Program-made: the position numbers and the translations under genes
The notes under the pieces: model-generated
What the model saw: only the letters and a program-made list of their open reading frames with translations
Database searches by the model: none
What the model was told of the DNA's origin: nothing
NCBI GenBank assembly: GCA_002377605.1
Contig: DFQD01000152.1
Location: 1 to 22,860, forward strand
Length of the DNA: 22,860 nucleotides
Direction: 5' to 3'
DNA from: Gammaproteobacteria bacterium UBA3498
GTDB lineage: Bacteria > Pseudomonadota > Gammaproteobacteria > Pseudomonadales > Pseudohongiellaceae
Part shown: piece by piece, positions 7,055 to 16,476 of the stretch
Position numbering within the stretch: position 1 is the stretch's first letter
How the letters are laid out: every line of letters begins with the position of its first letter

Positions 7055-9550
7055 ATGAAGATGGGGAAAACTTTGCCATCCTTGCTTAAAAAGGCTCCTC
7101 TATTTTGGCTCTGCCTGGTGTTGTCCAACCAGGTGTTTGCTGATCCTCAGTCAAGCAACTTAGGCGCTGGAGTCTCGCTTCAGCGTACCTTGCTCGATCA
7201 ATACTGTATTGCCTGCCACAACCAGGCAATTGTGAACAGCCCGGCGGTTGATGGCGAATCACTTCTATTTACTCAATTGCGTGGTTTAGGTTTGACTCTT
7301 GATACTGAGAATATAGACAACGTTGCGGAGAACCCGGAAGTTTGGGAAAAGGTAGTGCGTAAATTGCGAGTTGGCGTCATGCCGCCTCCGGATAATCCTC
7401 GACCCGATAATGCCAGCTATGCCGCATTCCGTAATTGGTTGGAAACAGAACTCGATCGAGCTTCATCGAGCAATGCTAATCCTGGCCGCACTCAGGCCTT
7501 TCATCGACTTAATCAAACTGAATACAGAAATGCCGTTAGAGATTTACTAGATCTCGACATTGAAGTTGCCGAATTCATTCCGCCTGATGCGCCTGACCAA
7601 CATGGATTTGATAACAATGCCGAAGTTTTATCGCTCTCGCCTGCATTGATGGAGCGCTATGTTTCCGCTGCCCATAAAGTTGCAGAGTTAGCGGTCGGTG
7701 CGACTCCACGAAGTTCTACTATTAAAACTTATGAAGTACCCCTGAATTTGATTCAGGATGATCGTTTTAACGATGATTTGCCATTTGGTTCTCGCGGCGG
7801 TGCTGCGATTAAACATACTTTCCCTGTTGATGGCGATTACCGAATAAAAGTTCTATTGCAAACTAACTATGTAGACTTTGTAAGAGGTATCGATCAAGCC
7901 CATGAAATGGAAATTAGTTTGGATGGCGAACGACTCGGAGTTTTCGGATTCGGTGGTGATGCTCCGGGTACGCCTGCTCCCTATAGTTATGCCGGAAACA
8001 TTCGCGGCAGTGATGATTGGGAAGAGTGGAGTATGGCGTTTGCTGAAGATGGATTCGAAGTAAACGTTTCTGTAAATGCTGGTCCACGAACAATTGGCGC
8101 AACCTTTCCTCGCGAGATGTGGGAGCAGGAAGGAGTACAGCAACCCAGACTCTTTGGTTATCACTTAGCCGTCACAGAACTTCCAGATAACAACCCTAGT
8201 GTCGGAGCAATATTAATCGAAGGTCCGTTTTCCTCAGATGGACCAGGTAATACCCCGAGTCGTCAGAAAATATTTTCTTGTATTCCTGCCAGCGAAGATG
8301 AAGAACCATCTTGTGCCAGGGAAATACTCTCAACTCTAGCTCGGCAGGCATATCGTCGCCCTGTAGATGATAATGATCTTCAAAGTCTCTTGGATTTTTA
8401 CACTCAGGGTCGCAGGCAGGGAACTTTCGATACCGGAATTCAATTCGCATTAGAACGCTTATTAGTTTCCCCTGATTTTCTATTTCGCATTCAACAAGAC
8501 CCGGCAGACGTTGGCCCTGGTGATTCATATGCTATTAATGATCTCGAATTAGCATCTCGGCTCTCATTTTTTATCTGGAGTAGTTTGCCCGATGCAGAAT
8601 TACTCGATCTAGCAGAGCAAGGTTTGCTGCGAGATCTAGATGTGCTGGAACAGCAAGTGCAAAGAATGATGAGCGATGAAAGAGCCGATGCCTTCATCAA
8701 AAATTTTGTAGGACAGTGGCTCTATCTGAGAAATCTTGATAGTCATTATCCATTACCGGTTGCCTATCCGGAATTTGATGAGAATTTACGAGAAGCATTT
8801 CAGCGCGAAACTGAATTGTTTATTGGTGATCAGATACATTCCGATCAAAGCATCCTGCAATTATTAAGCGCCGATTACACTTATATTAACGAACGACTTG
8901 CAAACCACTATGGTATTTCAGGAATTTATGGCAGCCGTTATCGCAAAGTGGAGCTGGATAATCCGCAACGAGCTGGTCTTTTGAGTCACGGCAGCTTACT
9001 TACAGTGACTTCTTATCCGAATCGGACTTCGCCAGTTTTGCGCGGTAAATTTATACTGGAAAACCTGCTTGGCTCGCCACCTCCAGAGCCTCCACCCAAT
9101 GTACCCGCGCTTGAGGAAGCTGGCGAAGACGGGCGCATCCTCACCATGAGGGAAGCCATGGCCCAGCATCGGGAGAATCCCGCTTGTCGTGTCTGCCACT
9201 CCGCCATGGATCCCATTGGCTTTTCTCTTGAAAATTACGATGCAGTGGGAAAGTGGCGACAGGAATTTGCCAACCAACCCATCGACGCTTCAGGTACAAT
9301 GCCTGATGGAAGGGTATTTGAAGGTCCAGCGGGATTACGGGATTTATTGCTGGATCAGCCTGATGATTTTGTGGGTACGGTTACCGAAAAACTACTTATG
9401 TATGCGCTCGGACGTGGCTTAGAATATTACGACATGCCTGCAGTTCGGGCGATTGTGCGCGAAGCCGCAAAACAGGATTATCGCTGGTCATCGGTGATTT
9501 TGGGTGTTGTAGAAAGCGAACCATTTCGGATGAGGAGAGCTCGGTTATGA
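7055..9550 (+). CDS. Cytochrome-type DUF1587/DUF1595/DUF1592/DUF1588/DUF1585 protein
   Basis: 831 residues with a Sec signal peptide (FWLCLVLSNQVFA-D, cleavage near 29). Domains in order: a cytochrome c-like segment with CIACH (51-55) and a possible Met109 axial ligand (GVMPPP); DUF1587 about 145-212 (FHRLNQTEYRNAVRDLL); a beta-sandwich region about 225-395 that may bind substrate; DUF1595 about 418-480 (LARQAYRRPV, with Cys409 and Cys420 just before); DUF1592 about 491-620 (LASRLSFFIWSSLPD); DUF1588 about 638-736 with a second CXXCH (CRVCH, 711-715) and MDPIGFSLENYDA; DUF1585 at the C-terminus. This is the complete known domain order, common in planctomycetes and also in other bacteria. The biochemical role is not established; periplasmic redox work is inferred. 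The start lacks a good ribosome site; an in-frame ATG at 7061 is equally possible. The stop overlaps the next start by ATGA. Confidence 0.93.
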   Translation: MKMGKTLPSLLKKAPLFWLCLVLSNQVFADPQSSNLGAGVSLQRTLLDQYCIACHNQAIVNSPAVDGESLLFTQLRGLGLTLDTENIDNVAENPEVWEKVVRKLRVGVMPPPDNPRPDNASYAAFRNWLETELDRASSSNANPGRTQAFHRLNQTEYRNAVRDLLDLDIEVAEFIPPDAPDQHGFDNNAEVLSLSPALMERYVSAAHKVAELAVGATPRSSTIKTYEVPLNLIQDDRFNDDLPFGSRGGAAIKHTFPVDGDYRIKVLLQTNYVDFVRGIDQAHEMEISLDGERLGVFGFGGDAPGTPAPYSYAGNIRGSDDWEEWSMAFAEDGFEVNVSVNAGPRTIGATFPREMWEQEGVQQPRLFGYHLAVTELPDNNPSVGAILIEGPFSSDGPGNTPSRQKIFSCIPASEDEEPSCAREILSTLARQAYRRPVDDNDLQSLLDFYTQGRRQGTFDTGIQFALERLLVSPDFLFRIQQDPADVGPGDSYAINDLELASRLSFFIWSSLPDAELLDLAEQGLLRDLDVLEQQVQRMMSDERADAFIKNFVGQWLYLRNLDSHYPLPVAYPEFDENLREAFQRETELFIGDQIHSDQSILQLLSADYTYINERLANHYGISGIYGSRYRKVELDNPQRAGLLSHGSLLTVTSYPNRTSPVLRGKFILENLLGSPPPEPPPNVPALEEAGEDGRILTMREAMAQHRENPACRVCHSAMDPIGFSLENYDAVGKWRQEFANQPIDASGTMPDGRVFEGPAGLRDLLLDQPDDFVGTVTEKLLMYALGRGLEYYDMPAVRAIVREAAKQDYRWSSVILGVVESEPFRMRRARL

Positions 9551-10878
9551 CAATCTTCAAGAAGGCTTTACCAAGGCGAACCGTATTAAAAGGGCTCGGA
9601 GCAGGTGTTGCTTTGCCATTGCTGGATAGCATGATCCCAGCCCTGACAGCCAATGCACAAGTTGCTAAGCCTCAGAAACGCTTCGGAGTGGTGTATGTGC
9701 CTAATGGTATGGCGATGAAGTCCTGGACGCCTGCTTCTACCGGTATCGATTTTGAAGTAACCCGAATTCTTGAGCCAATGGCTGATTACAAAGATCGTAT
9801 GTTGGTCATAACTGGACTTAATGGTGCTAGCAGTAACGCTGGGGTCCATGCCAGTGCATCTACTCGCTTTTTAACCGGTGCTATTCCGGCACGGGTTGAG
9901 TCAGATCTTAAAGCAGGTGTGTCAATCGATCAGTTGGTCGCACGTAAAACTGGCCAAGAAACTCAGTTAGGTTCTATTGAGTTAGCTCTCGATCAAAATG
10001 ACGTATTTGGTTCCTGCGATATTGGCTTTAGCTGTCAGTACACCAGCACAATCTCTTGGCGGGATGCAACTACGCCACTACCTATGGAAGTTAATCCGCG
10101 TCTTGTGTTCGAAAGATTATTTGGTGATATCGGAACAACCGATCCGGTAATTAGACAGCAACGCATCCGCAACGACCGCAGCTTGCTTGATGCAGTTTCC
10201 GATCGAGTCGCTGAGCTGAATCGTAAAGTTGGACCCAGTGACCGTGCCAAACTGGATCAGTACTTGGATGCGGTACGTGATGTTGAGCGTCGTATTCAAA
10301 TGGCAGAAGCGCAAAGCTACCGAGAGCTACCTGAAGTTGCTCAACCGTCTGGTGTTCCCGACACCTATGAAGAACATTCGAAGTTAATGTTTGATTTGCA
10401 GGTATTAGCTTATCAAACTGATTTAACTCGAGTCATAACCTTTATGTTAGGGCGTGAGCTTAGTGGTAGAACTTATGCCGAGATTGGTGTCCCCGATTCA
10501 CATCATCCAACATCGCATCACCGTGACGATCCAGTGCTGTATGAAAAGGTCACGAAGATCAACGAATTCCATACCCGCTTGTTTACTTACTATCTAGATA
10601 AACTCGATGCCACTGAGGATGCTGATGGTTCACTTCTAGATAATATGCTACTGCTTTATGGCGCTGGAATGTCTGACAGTAATTTGCACAGTAATCGTGG
10701 ATTGCCTCTAGTATTGTTTGGCGGCGGAGCAGGTTCTCTGCAAGGTGGTCGTCATTTGCGCTATAAGGAAGGAACACAGCTGACTAAGTTGCACTTAACC
10801 ATGCTCGAAAAAATGGGCATTCCGGTGGAAGAATTTAGTGGTGCAACCGAACCGCTAGATTTGCTCGCTAACGTATAG
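9547..10878 (+). CDS. DUF1552 family protein, Tat signal
   Basis: The ATG at 9547 overlaps the previous stop (ATGA), with gaggag at 9531-9536 upstream, so translation is coupled. The 443-residue protein begins with a twin-arginine signal (PRRTVLKGLGAGVALPLL, Arg10-Arg11) and a cleavage region near ALTANAQ. The body carries the DUF1552 pattern: RFGVVYVPNGMAMKSWTP near the start, then VHASASTRFLTG, and a C-terminal LLYGAGMSDSNLHSNRGLPL. The family almost always sits next to DUF1592-type cytochrome proteins, as here, and has a fold resembling DUF1501/sulfatase-like proteins; its reaction is unknown. Tat export suggests folding with a cofactor before secretion. The obligate pairing implies the two gene products act together in the periplasm, which is inference from linkage. 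Length is normal for the family. Confidence 0.93.
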   Translation: MTIFKKALPRRTVLKGLGAGVALPLLDSMIPALTANAQVAKPQKRFGVVYVPNGMAMKSWTPASTGIDFEVTRILEPMADYKDRMLVITGLNGASSNAGVHASASTRFLTGAIPARVESDLKAGVSIDQLVARKTGQETQLGSIELALDQNDVFGSCDIGFSCQYTSTISWRDATTPLPMEVNPRLVFERLFGDIGTTDPVIRQQRIRNDRSLLDAVSDRVAELNRKVGPSDRAKLDQYLDAVRDVERRIQMAEAQSYRELPEVAQPSGVPDTYEEHSKLMFDLQVLAYQTDLTRVITFMLGRELSGRTYAEIGVPDSHHPTSHHRDDPVLYEKVTKINEFHTRLFTYYLDKLDATEDADGSLLDNMLLLYGAGMSDSNLHSNRGLPLVLFGGGAGSLQGGRHLRYKEGTQLTKLHLTMLEKMGIPVEEFSGATEPLDLLANV

Positions 10879-10906
10879 ATCATTGTCAGTCAGTAACAAT
10901 TCCAAA

Positions 10907-12457
10907 ATGATTTCTCAAAACAAAATAAAAGCCAGTGCCTTGCTGGTATTGTTTGCTTTGTTTTTTAGTTTTGCTCAAGCTCAAGAGTCATTACTTATCG
11001 TTGCCGCTCGTAATCAAGACGCTGAGCAAGTAAGCCAATTGCTCGCCGATGGCTCTGATCCAAATACACCACAAGCTGACGGCGCTACTGCGTTGCACTG
11101 GGCGGCATATCACGGAAATCTCGACTTAGCTGAATTACTAATTAAAGCTGGGGCGAATGCAAGTGTAGTTAATCGATTAAACGCTTCACCGCTCTATCTC
11201 GCAGTCAGAGAAGGCAATGCAGAACTTACAAAACTTTTATTAGATGCTGGTGCCAATCCTAACGTGACGCTGGACATGGGTGAGACGCCTGTTATGACCG
11301 CAGCACGTGCAGGTTCAGCAGCAGCAGTAAAACACCTGATCGACAATGGCGCGAATGTTAATGTCCGCGAAGAATCTCGTGAACAAACAGCACTAATGTG
11401 GGCATCGGCTCAAGGGCATGTTGAGGTTGTAAGGGTACTAGTTAAAGCAGGTGCTAGTCTTGAAGCACGCTCAAAAGTGCGTCCAATGCTTATGTTTGCT
11501 GAAGCAACAAACGGTGGCGCTTTCGATCATGGCGTCATGGAAAACTTAGGCGGCTATTCAGCACTACTTTTTGCTGCAAGGCATGGGCAAGTAGAAATCT
11601 CGAATCTATTGATTACAGCTGGCGCAGATATAAATGGGCAGGCAGGCAACGGAACAACCCCTCTAATAGTCGCAATTCACAGTGGTCATTCAGCATTAGC
11701 ACAAATGTTATTGGCACAGGGCGCGGACCCTAATTCAATGAGTGCCGGTTATTCCGCTTTACATGCGGCAATACTGCGTAGTGACAGAGACACCGTAGCT
11801 TCTTTGATAGCTAACGGTGCTGATCCTAATGTGCGCTTGCAAAAAGCAAACCCAGTGCAAAGAGCCAGTGAAGACTGGGTATTAAAAACTCCATTGATCG
11901 GTGCTACTCCTTATTGGATTGCCGCGAGCTTTCGCGAAGCAGAAATTATGCAAATTCTTGCCGGTGGTGGTGCTGATCCTTTGTTAACTAATCAAGAACG
12001 CTTTCAACCATTTAGAGACAGAGCATCCCGTGAGAACCCGCCTGAACCCGAAGTGATTGGCGGATTTGAGTCTACGCTTCAGGCTGCAATTAAAGGCGAT
12101 AGCACACGGCAGCGTTTCTATGTCACGCCAAATCCAGATCCGGCGACGGAAGAGCGTCGTGCGCTGGAATCCGCTAAAGTCGCAATCGGCCATGGTGTTA
12201 ATTTAAATCATGCTGACTACACGGGATCTACTGCACTACATGACGCAGCAGCCAGGCTTTTGCCAAATATAATCAGAGAACTTGCGGAAAACGGTGCAGA
12301 CGTTAATACACTAAATGGCAGTGGCAGAACTCCCTTAGATCTAGCAAACGCTTCAGAAGCAAGACCTAATTTCTTCGGTTTCGATTTAAGTATTCCTGGC
12401 GCAAAGGCCAGTGAAGTTTTATTAGAGTTTGGGGCTGTCAGCTCTGATGAGCTTTAA
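10907..12457 (+). CDS. Exported ankyrin-repeat protein
   Basis: I take the ATG at 10907 (516 residues), which directly starts a signal peptide (MISQNKIKASALLVLFALFF, ending FAQAQ); a TTG at 10883 in frame would add eight residues. Neither has a clear ribosome site, and the 28-base gap suggests coupling to the DUF1552 gene. About ten ankyrin repeats are readable, for example DGATALHWAAYHGNLDLAEL, MGETPVMTAARAGSAAAV, EQTALMWASAQGHVEVV, NGTTPLIVAIHSGHSALA and TGSTALHDAAARLLPNI. Two longer inserts interrupt the array: between repeats 4 and 5, and around GFESTLQAAIKGDS. Ankyrin stacks bind other proteins; here the site must be periplasmic or outer-membrane. A scaffold or partner for the neighbouring DUF1592/DUF1552 pair is the simplest guess. 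No catalytic domain is visible. Confidence 0.9.
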   Translation: MISQNKIKASALLVLFALFFSFAQAQESLLIVAARNQDAEQVSQLLADGSDPNTPQADGATALHWAAYHGNLDLAELLIKAGANASVVNRLNASPLYLAVREGNAELTKLLLDAGANPNVTLDMGETPVMTAARAGSAAAVKHLIDNGANVNVREESREQTALMWASAQGHVEVVRVLVKAGASLEARSKVRPMLMFAEATNGGAFDHGVMENLGGYSALLFAARHGQVEISNLLITAGADINGQAGNGTTPLIVAIHSGHSALAQMLLAQGADPNSMSAGYSALHAAILRSDRDTVASLIANGADPNVRLQKANPVQRASEDWVLKTPLIGATPYWIAASFREAEIMQILAGGGADPLLTNQERFQPFRDRASRENPPEPEVIGGFESTLQAAIKGDSTRQRFYVTPNPDPATEERRALESAKVAIGHGVNLNHADYTGSTALHDAAARLLPNIIRELAENGADVNTLNGSGRTPLDLANASEARPNFFGFDLSIPGAKASEVLLEFGAVSSDEL

Positions 12458-12491
12458 GTTTTATAACAATCATCCTTTGGTGATATTTTCT

Positions 12492-12498
12492 GGAGGGG
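12492..12498 (+). promoter_or_regulatory. Ribosome binding site that sets the hydrolase start
   Basis: GGAGGGG at 12492-12498 lies 2 bases before the ATG at 12501 by full run, with the GGAGG core 4-5 bases away. An upstream in-frame TTG at 12429 would sit inside the ankyrin gene and add 24 non-signal-like residues, so 12501 is preferred. Confidence 0.65.
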
Positions 12499-12500
12499 CT

Positions 12501-13481
12501 ATGAAGACCATCTATTCAATTTTAGTGATATTGCTCTCGCTATCGTTTGCCGTTACCGCATTTGCTCAATCTTCTCCGCCGAACAAAGCGCCAACAGAGT
12601 GGGGGCCTGTCTCAATTAACTTAGATGAAATCGAGTATCCCTTTCCCGTCAGCTACATGAATTTCAGCGTTTATGGAGAAGATGTTCGGCTAGCCTACAT
12701 GGATGTACCTCCTACTGGTACTGCTAATGGCAAGACCGTCATCTTTCACCATGGTGGTCTCTACTATGGCTGGTATTGGGAAGACCAAATGCGTGCTTTG
12801 AGTGAAGCAGGATATCGAGTCATTGCCAAAGATAGACTGGGATGGGGGAAATCATCTAAACCGCTGATCCCATATAGCATTAACCTCTGGGCCTCAAATA
12901 CTGCAGCTTTAATGGATCATCTTGATATTGAACAAGCAGCTCTCGTAGGGCATTCCATTGGTGGCCAAATGGTTACTCGATTCGCCTTTCTTTATCCAGA
13001 ACGCATTACTCATTTGGTAACTGTTAATCAGGTAGGGCTGACTGACCGCCGAAGAGGTCGCGGTTTTCGACCATTAACTGGTGAAGTGAATGCGAATCCT
13101 GACCCGGATGGGACTTATGAATCTCTATTGCGGTGGGCTCACGAAAACTATGTTAACTGGAATCCCAAATTCGAAAAGCACATGCGCATTCGTTATGGAC
13201 AGCGTCTTAGCGGTGGATGGCCGCAGGCTTCGGCTGTTAACCAATTAACCGGTCATATGCGTGGCATGGATACGGTTGTAAACGATTGGCAACATATTCA
13301 AACGCCCACGTTGATCCTAGGGGGTGCTGACGACTATCCAACTTACGCGGAAGAAGCTGAACATGCAGCGAGTGTTTTTCCAAATGGACAGGTAATTAAC
13401 ATTCCAGGCATTGGTCACAATCCACACGAAGAAGTACCAGATGTTGTTAATGAAGCCTTAATACAGTTTTTCGAATCATAG
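12501..13481 (+). CDS. Secreted alpha/beta hydrolase
   Basis: 326 residues from the ATG at 12501. A Sec signal peptide (MKTIYSILVILLSLSF, cleavage after TAFAQ, residue 23) is followed by an alpha/beta hydrolase fold: HGG oxyanion-region motif (84-86), DRLGWGKSS (111-119), nucleophile elbow GHSIGG with Ser152, an acid in LILGGADDY (Asp277 or Asp278) and His306 in GIGHNPHEE. All three catalytic residues are present. The family hydrolyses esters, C-C bonds, epoxides or haloalkanes; the Ser nucleophile favours an esterase or lipase-like enzyme over haloalkane dehalogenases and epoxide hydrolases, which use Asp. It lies 43 bases after the ankyrin gene and 25 before the SGNH hydrolase gene, so two exported hydrolases are adjacent. 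The substrate is unknown. Confidence 0.93.
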   Translation: MKTIYSILVILLSLSFAVTAFAQSSPPNKAPTEWGPVSINLDEIEYPFPVSYMNFSVYGEDVRLAYMDVPPTGTANGKTVIFHHGGLYYGWYWEDQMRALSEAGYRVIAKDRLGWGKSSKPLIPYSINLWASNTAALMDHLDIEQAALVGHSIGGQMVTRFAFLYPERITHLVTVNQVGLTDRRRGRGFRPLTGEVNANPDPDGTYESLLRWAHENYVNWNPKFEKHMRIRYGQRLSGGWPQASAVNQLTGHMRGMDTVVNDWQHIQTPTLILGGADDYPTYAEEAEHAASVFPNGQVINIPGIGHNPHEEVPDVVNEALIQFFES

Positions 13482-13506
13482 GAATATTAAGAAAAAGGAA
13501 GCATTC

Positions 13507-14427
13507 ATGAAATTTGTTTCTGCATTGAATTTGGGTTTAGTTTTTGCTCTGACAGCCGTCCAGGGGATTGCTGACACCAGCATTTTGTTTATCGGTAATA
13601 GTTTCACCTACGGTTGGGGATCAAGCACCCGCTACTATCGTGCTGATAGCGTGACTGATCTGAATCATGAAGGTATAGGTGGTGTCCCAGCACTGTTTAA
13701 ATCCTTCTCCGATCAGGCTGGGCTCGACTATGACATTTACTTGCAAACTAGAGGCGGGGCGGGGCTCGACTTTCATCTAGCAGAAAAACTTGGGGTGATG
13801 GGTCGTCGTCCTTGGGATCAGGTAGTCATGCATGGATACAGTACACTCGATGCAAATAACCCCGGTGATCCAGCAGTGTTAATTAACACTGTCGCTGAGT
13901 TGTCTGAATTCTTTCACAATCTTAATTCTGCTGTGGAAATATATCTCACTGCAACCTGGTCACGTGCTGACATGGTTTATCTCGATGACCGGCCCTGGAC
14001 TGGAACTCCAATTCATCAAATGGCCTTGGATGTTCGCGCTGGTTATGACAAAGCAGCTGTTGCGCCAGCAGTTAAGTCTGTGAACGCTGTTGGAGAAGCA
14101 TGGAATCGCGCTATGGAAAATGGCATCGCCGATCCAAATCCTTATGATGGCATTGACTTAGACAAGATTGATTTATGGTCTTACGATCACTACCACGCTA
14201 GTAATTATGGTTACTATCTGGAAGCGTTAGTTATATTTGGAAACGTAACCGGACTTGACCCAAGATCTCTTGGTGAGAATGAATGTTCGGGTTACGAGCT
14301 CGGCATGTCTCGTCTGCAAGTGAAGGCATTGCAGCAGGCGGCCTATGAACAACTAGCTAGTGAAGGTAGAGTGGAAGCGGCGCCGCTAGAATTGCCACGA
14401 CCGGTTGCTCCACAACGTTGTAACTAA
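13507..14427 (+). CDS. Secreted SGNH-type hydrolase (DUF4886-like)
   Basis: The ATG at 13507 has aaggaa 7 bases upstream. The 306-residue protein has a signal peptide (MKFVSALNLGLVFALTAVQG, cleavage near IAD). The first strand carries the SGNH block I motif FIGNSFTYGWG with Ser32. Block V is SYDHYHASNYGYYLEA, with Asp227 and His230 as the likely DxxH pair. GIGGVPALF near residue 57 may be the Gly block. The family covers esterases, acetylxylan esterases and sulfatase-like or DUF4886 proteins; the spacing and GNSFT form most resemble DUF4886-type members, though I cannot confirm this without profiles. It ends the plus-strand run, followed directly by a shared terminator. Cys residues near the C-terminus (NECSGYEL, PQRCN) might form a disulfide. 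Hydrolytic role is likely; substrate is unknown. Confidence 0.87.
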   Translation: MKFVSALNLGLVFALTAVQGIADTSILFIGNSFTYGWGSSTRYYRADSVTDLNHEGIGGVPALFKSFSDQAGLDYDIYLQTRGGAGLDFHLAEKLGVMGRRPWDQVVMHGYSTLDANNPGDPAVLINTVAELSEFFHNLNSAVEIYLTATWSRADMVYLDDRPWTGTPIHQMALDVRAGYDKAAVAPAVKSVNAVGEAWNRAMENGIADPNPYDGIDLDKIDLWSYDHYHASNYGYYLEALVIFGNVTGLDPRSLGENECSGYELGMSRLQVKALQQAAYEQLASEGRVEAAPLELPRPVAPQRCN

Positions 14428-14441
14428 TTAGAAAGATTTAC

Positions 14442-14470
14442 AAGGGCATACTTTATTAAAGCATGCCCTT
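14442..14470. terminator. Shared terminator between convergent genes
   Basis: Stem aagggcat (14442-14449) pairs with atgccctt (14463-14470) around a 13-base A/T loop. It lies between the stop of the SGNH gene (14427) and the minus-strand stop of the quinoprotein (14470-14472), with short T-rich flanks on each strand, so it can serve both transcripts. Confidence 0.65.
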
Positions 14471-16476
14471 TATTCCTCAGAATCTTCTGGCAATCCCAAT
14501 GCAATTAACTCCGGAGTCGGCATAGCGTTGACGCCTAACACAATATATTGCCTGCCATCTATTGCATAACTCATGGGCGCACTTTGTGGATCGCCAGGTA
14601 ATTCAATCTTTGCTAACTCTTCACCGGTCTCTTTACTGCGTGCGATTAGGACCGGTCCATAACCTTCATTCTGTCCATGTATTAATAATGTTGAAGTAAC
14701 TAATACTGGATGACGGCCTCCTCCTCCTAGAGGGGGGAGTTCGAGCCCTTCAACTGCAGGATTATTTTCTACGCGAGCAGAGCGATCTCCGTTTGGAACT
14801 TGCCATAAAATTTCGCCGCGATTCATGTCAATCGCAGTAATGGTTGAGTAGGGGGGTTTGAGTATTGGAAGCCCTCTCGGCCCTACAACACCTCGGTTTT
14901 GCAAGCGGTAATAACGAAAATTAGATTCGTCTTCGGGAAGGGTTCCCATAAAAGGTGTAAAGGCACCGTTAGAAGATGGTACAAACAAGACATTGGTTTC
15001 TGGATCAAATCCTGCCCCGGGCCAATTGGCACCACCGCCTGCACTGGGAACAAAAATGGAACCACGTTTTCCGGTTTCTTCATCCGGAAGACTTGCAGGC
15101 GTATAGATTGGGCCGTATACATAATCATCGATTATCTCTAAGGCTTCTGCTCTTAACTCAGGAGTAAAGTCGATTAAGTCGTCTCCCGTTAATCCTTGCA
15201 TTGCAAAGGCGGGAGGCTTAGTTGGGAAGGGTTGTGTTGGAGAAGTTCTTTCTCCTGGTATCAAACCTGATGGTACTGGTAATTCTGGCATTGGCCAAAC
15301 AGGTACACCAGTGGCACGATCGAACACGTAAGCCCAGCCTTGCTTAGTCACTTGAGCGAGCGCTCTGATTTCACGACCATCTACATTTATGTTCATTAAG
15401 TTTGGCGCGGCCGGCGTGTCGTAGTCCCACAGACCATGATGAATCATCTGAAAATGCCAGACTCTATCACCGGTGGCTGCATCGACTGCCACAACACTTT
15501 GGGTAAATAAGTTGTCACCTGGTCGATGTCCGCCGTAGTAATCATTGGTAGGTGCTTCTGTAGGAAGATAAACAAGACCGAGTTCTAAATCGGCACTCAT
15601 CTGAGTCCAAACTCCACCATTACCAGTATAGCGCCAGGATTCTTCCTGCCATGTTTCTACTCCAAACTCGCCGGCTTGAGGAATAGTATTGAAAGTCCAG
15701 GCCAATTCCCCGGAACGAATGTTATATCCTCTTACAAAAGTTGGTGGGCGTTCTTTATAGTGCGGTCGATTCGAAGTGATTTGATTTACAACAAGAACGT
15801 CACCGACGACGATTGCCGGTGAAACTGTGCCTAATGGCACTGCACCGGAATAATCTAGAGCACTTCTATCTGCTCGAGGGATCCCTTCAGTGAGATCAAT
15901 ACGACCGCCAGCAAAAGCTGTATCTGGATCCCCGTCTTCAGCATCTAAAGAAAAGAGATAGCCGTCATTCGTTGCAAATAATATTCGGGCTTCTTCGTTA
16001 TCGCTCCAATATGCGACGCCACGATGATGATAACCAAGAGGGCTAATTGAATATCCAGACAAGTAAGCCTGGGGGTCAAACGACCATAACAGTTCTCCTG
16101 TGGAAGCATCTAACGCAACAGCCTGATTCAATGCTGTAATCATATAGAGCACACCATTGATCATTAAAGGTGTGGCTTGTAATCTGCCGAAGCTAATATT
16201 TTCTGCAGCATCTCCCATAATCGATTCAAGCTCGATATCGCCATCTATGGAAGTCCAGCGCCAGGCGATTTGCAGATCTTCAAAATTGTCGGCATAAATT
16301 TGATCGAGTTCGGTGTACTTAGTAGAGCCAGCGTCTGAGGCATAACTTCGCCATTCGCCGTCGATGCTGCCCAGCTGCGCATGAGCAACGCCGCTGAATA
16401 TAAAACCGAGGCAACTTAAAATAAAAAGTGCAAAATTCTTCTGCTTTGAATCCAATATTAGTCTTCCTGTGTCCAT
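14470..16476 (-). CDS. PQQ-dependent dehydrogenase (quinoprotein), complete
   Basis: 668 residues from the minus-strand ATG at 16476, which has GGAG at 16486-16483, 6 bases upstream. The signal peptide follows a charged lead (MDTGRLILDSKQK), with cleavage after GVAHAQ. Blade motifs recur: DASTGELLWSFDP, NIRSGELAWTF, DAATGDRVWHF, DRATGVPVWPM and DMNRGEILWQV. The catalytic region reads HHGLWDYDTPAAP with Asp351 and Asp353, similar to WDxD in membrane glucose dehydrogenases, though the five N-terminal membrane helices of those enzymes are absent. No CXXCH is present, so a separate electron acceptor is needed. It is a paralogue of the left-edge gene and shares GHRPGDNLF and TKQGWAYVFDR. Its start overlaps the end of the amidohydrolase gene by 19 bases, so the two are cotranscribed and translationally linked. 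The substrate is probably a primary or secondary alcohol or sugar; unknown. Confidence 0.94.
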   Translation of the reverse strand: MDTGRLILDSKQKNFALFILSCLGFIFSGVAHAQLGSIDGEWRSYASDAGSTKYTELDQIYADNFEDLQIAWRWTSIDGDIELESIMGDAAENISFGRLQATPLMINGVLYMITALNQAVALDASTGELLWSFDPQAYLSGYSISPLGYHHRGVAYWSDNEEARILFATNDGYLFSLDAEDGDPDTAFAGGRIDLTEGIPRADRSALDYSGAVPLGTVSPAIVVGDVLVVNQITSNRPHYKERPPTFVRGYNIRSGELAWTFNTIPQAGEFGVETWQEESWRYTGNGGVWTQMSADLELGLVYLPTEAPTNDYYGGHRPGDNLFTQSVVAVDAATGDRVWHFQMIHHGLWDYDTPAAPNLMNINVDGREIRALAQVTKQGWAYVFDRATGVPVWPMPELPVPSGLIPGERTSPTQPFPTKPPAFAMQGLTGDDLIDFTPELRAEALEIIDDYVYGPIYTPASLPDEETGKRGSIFVPSAGGGANWPGAGFDPETNVLFVPSSNGAFTPFMGTLPEDESNFRYYRLQNRGVVGPRGLPILKPPYSTITAIDMNRGEILWQVPNGDRSARVENNPAVEGLELPPLGGGGRHPVLVTSTLLIHGQNEGYGPVLIARSKETGEELAKIELPGDPQSAPMSYAIDGRQYIVLGVNAMPTPELIALGLPEDSEE

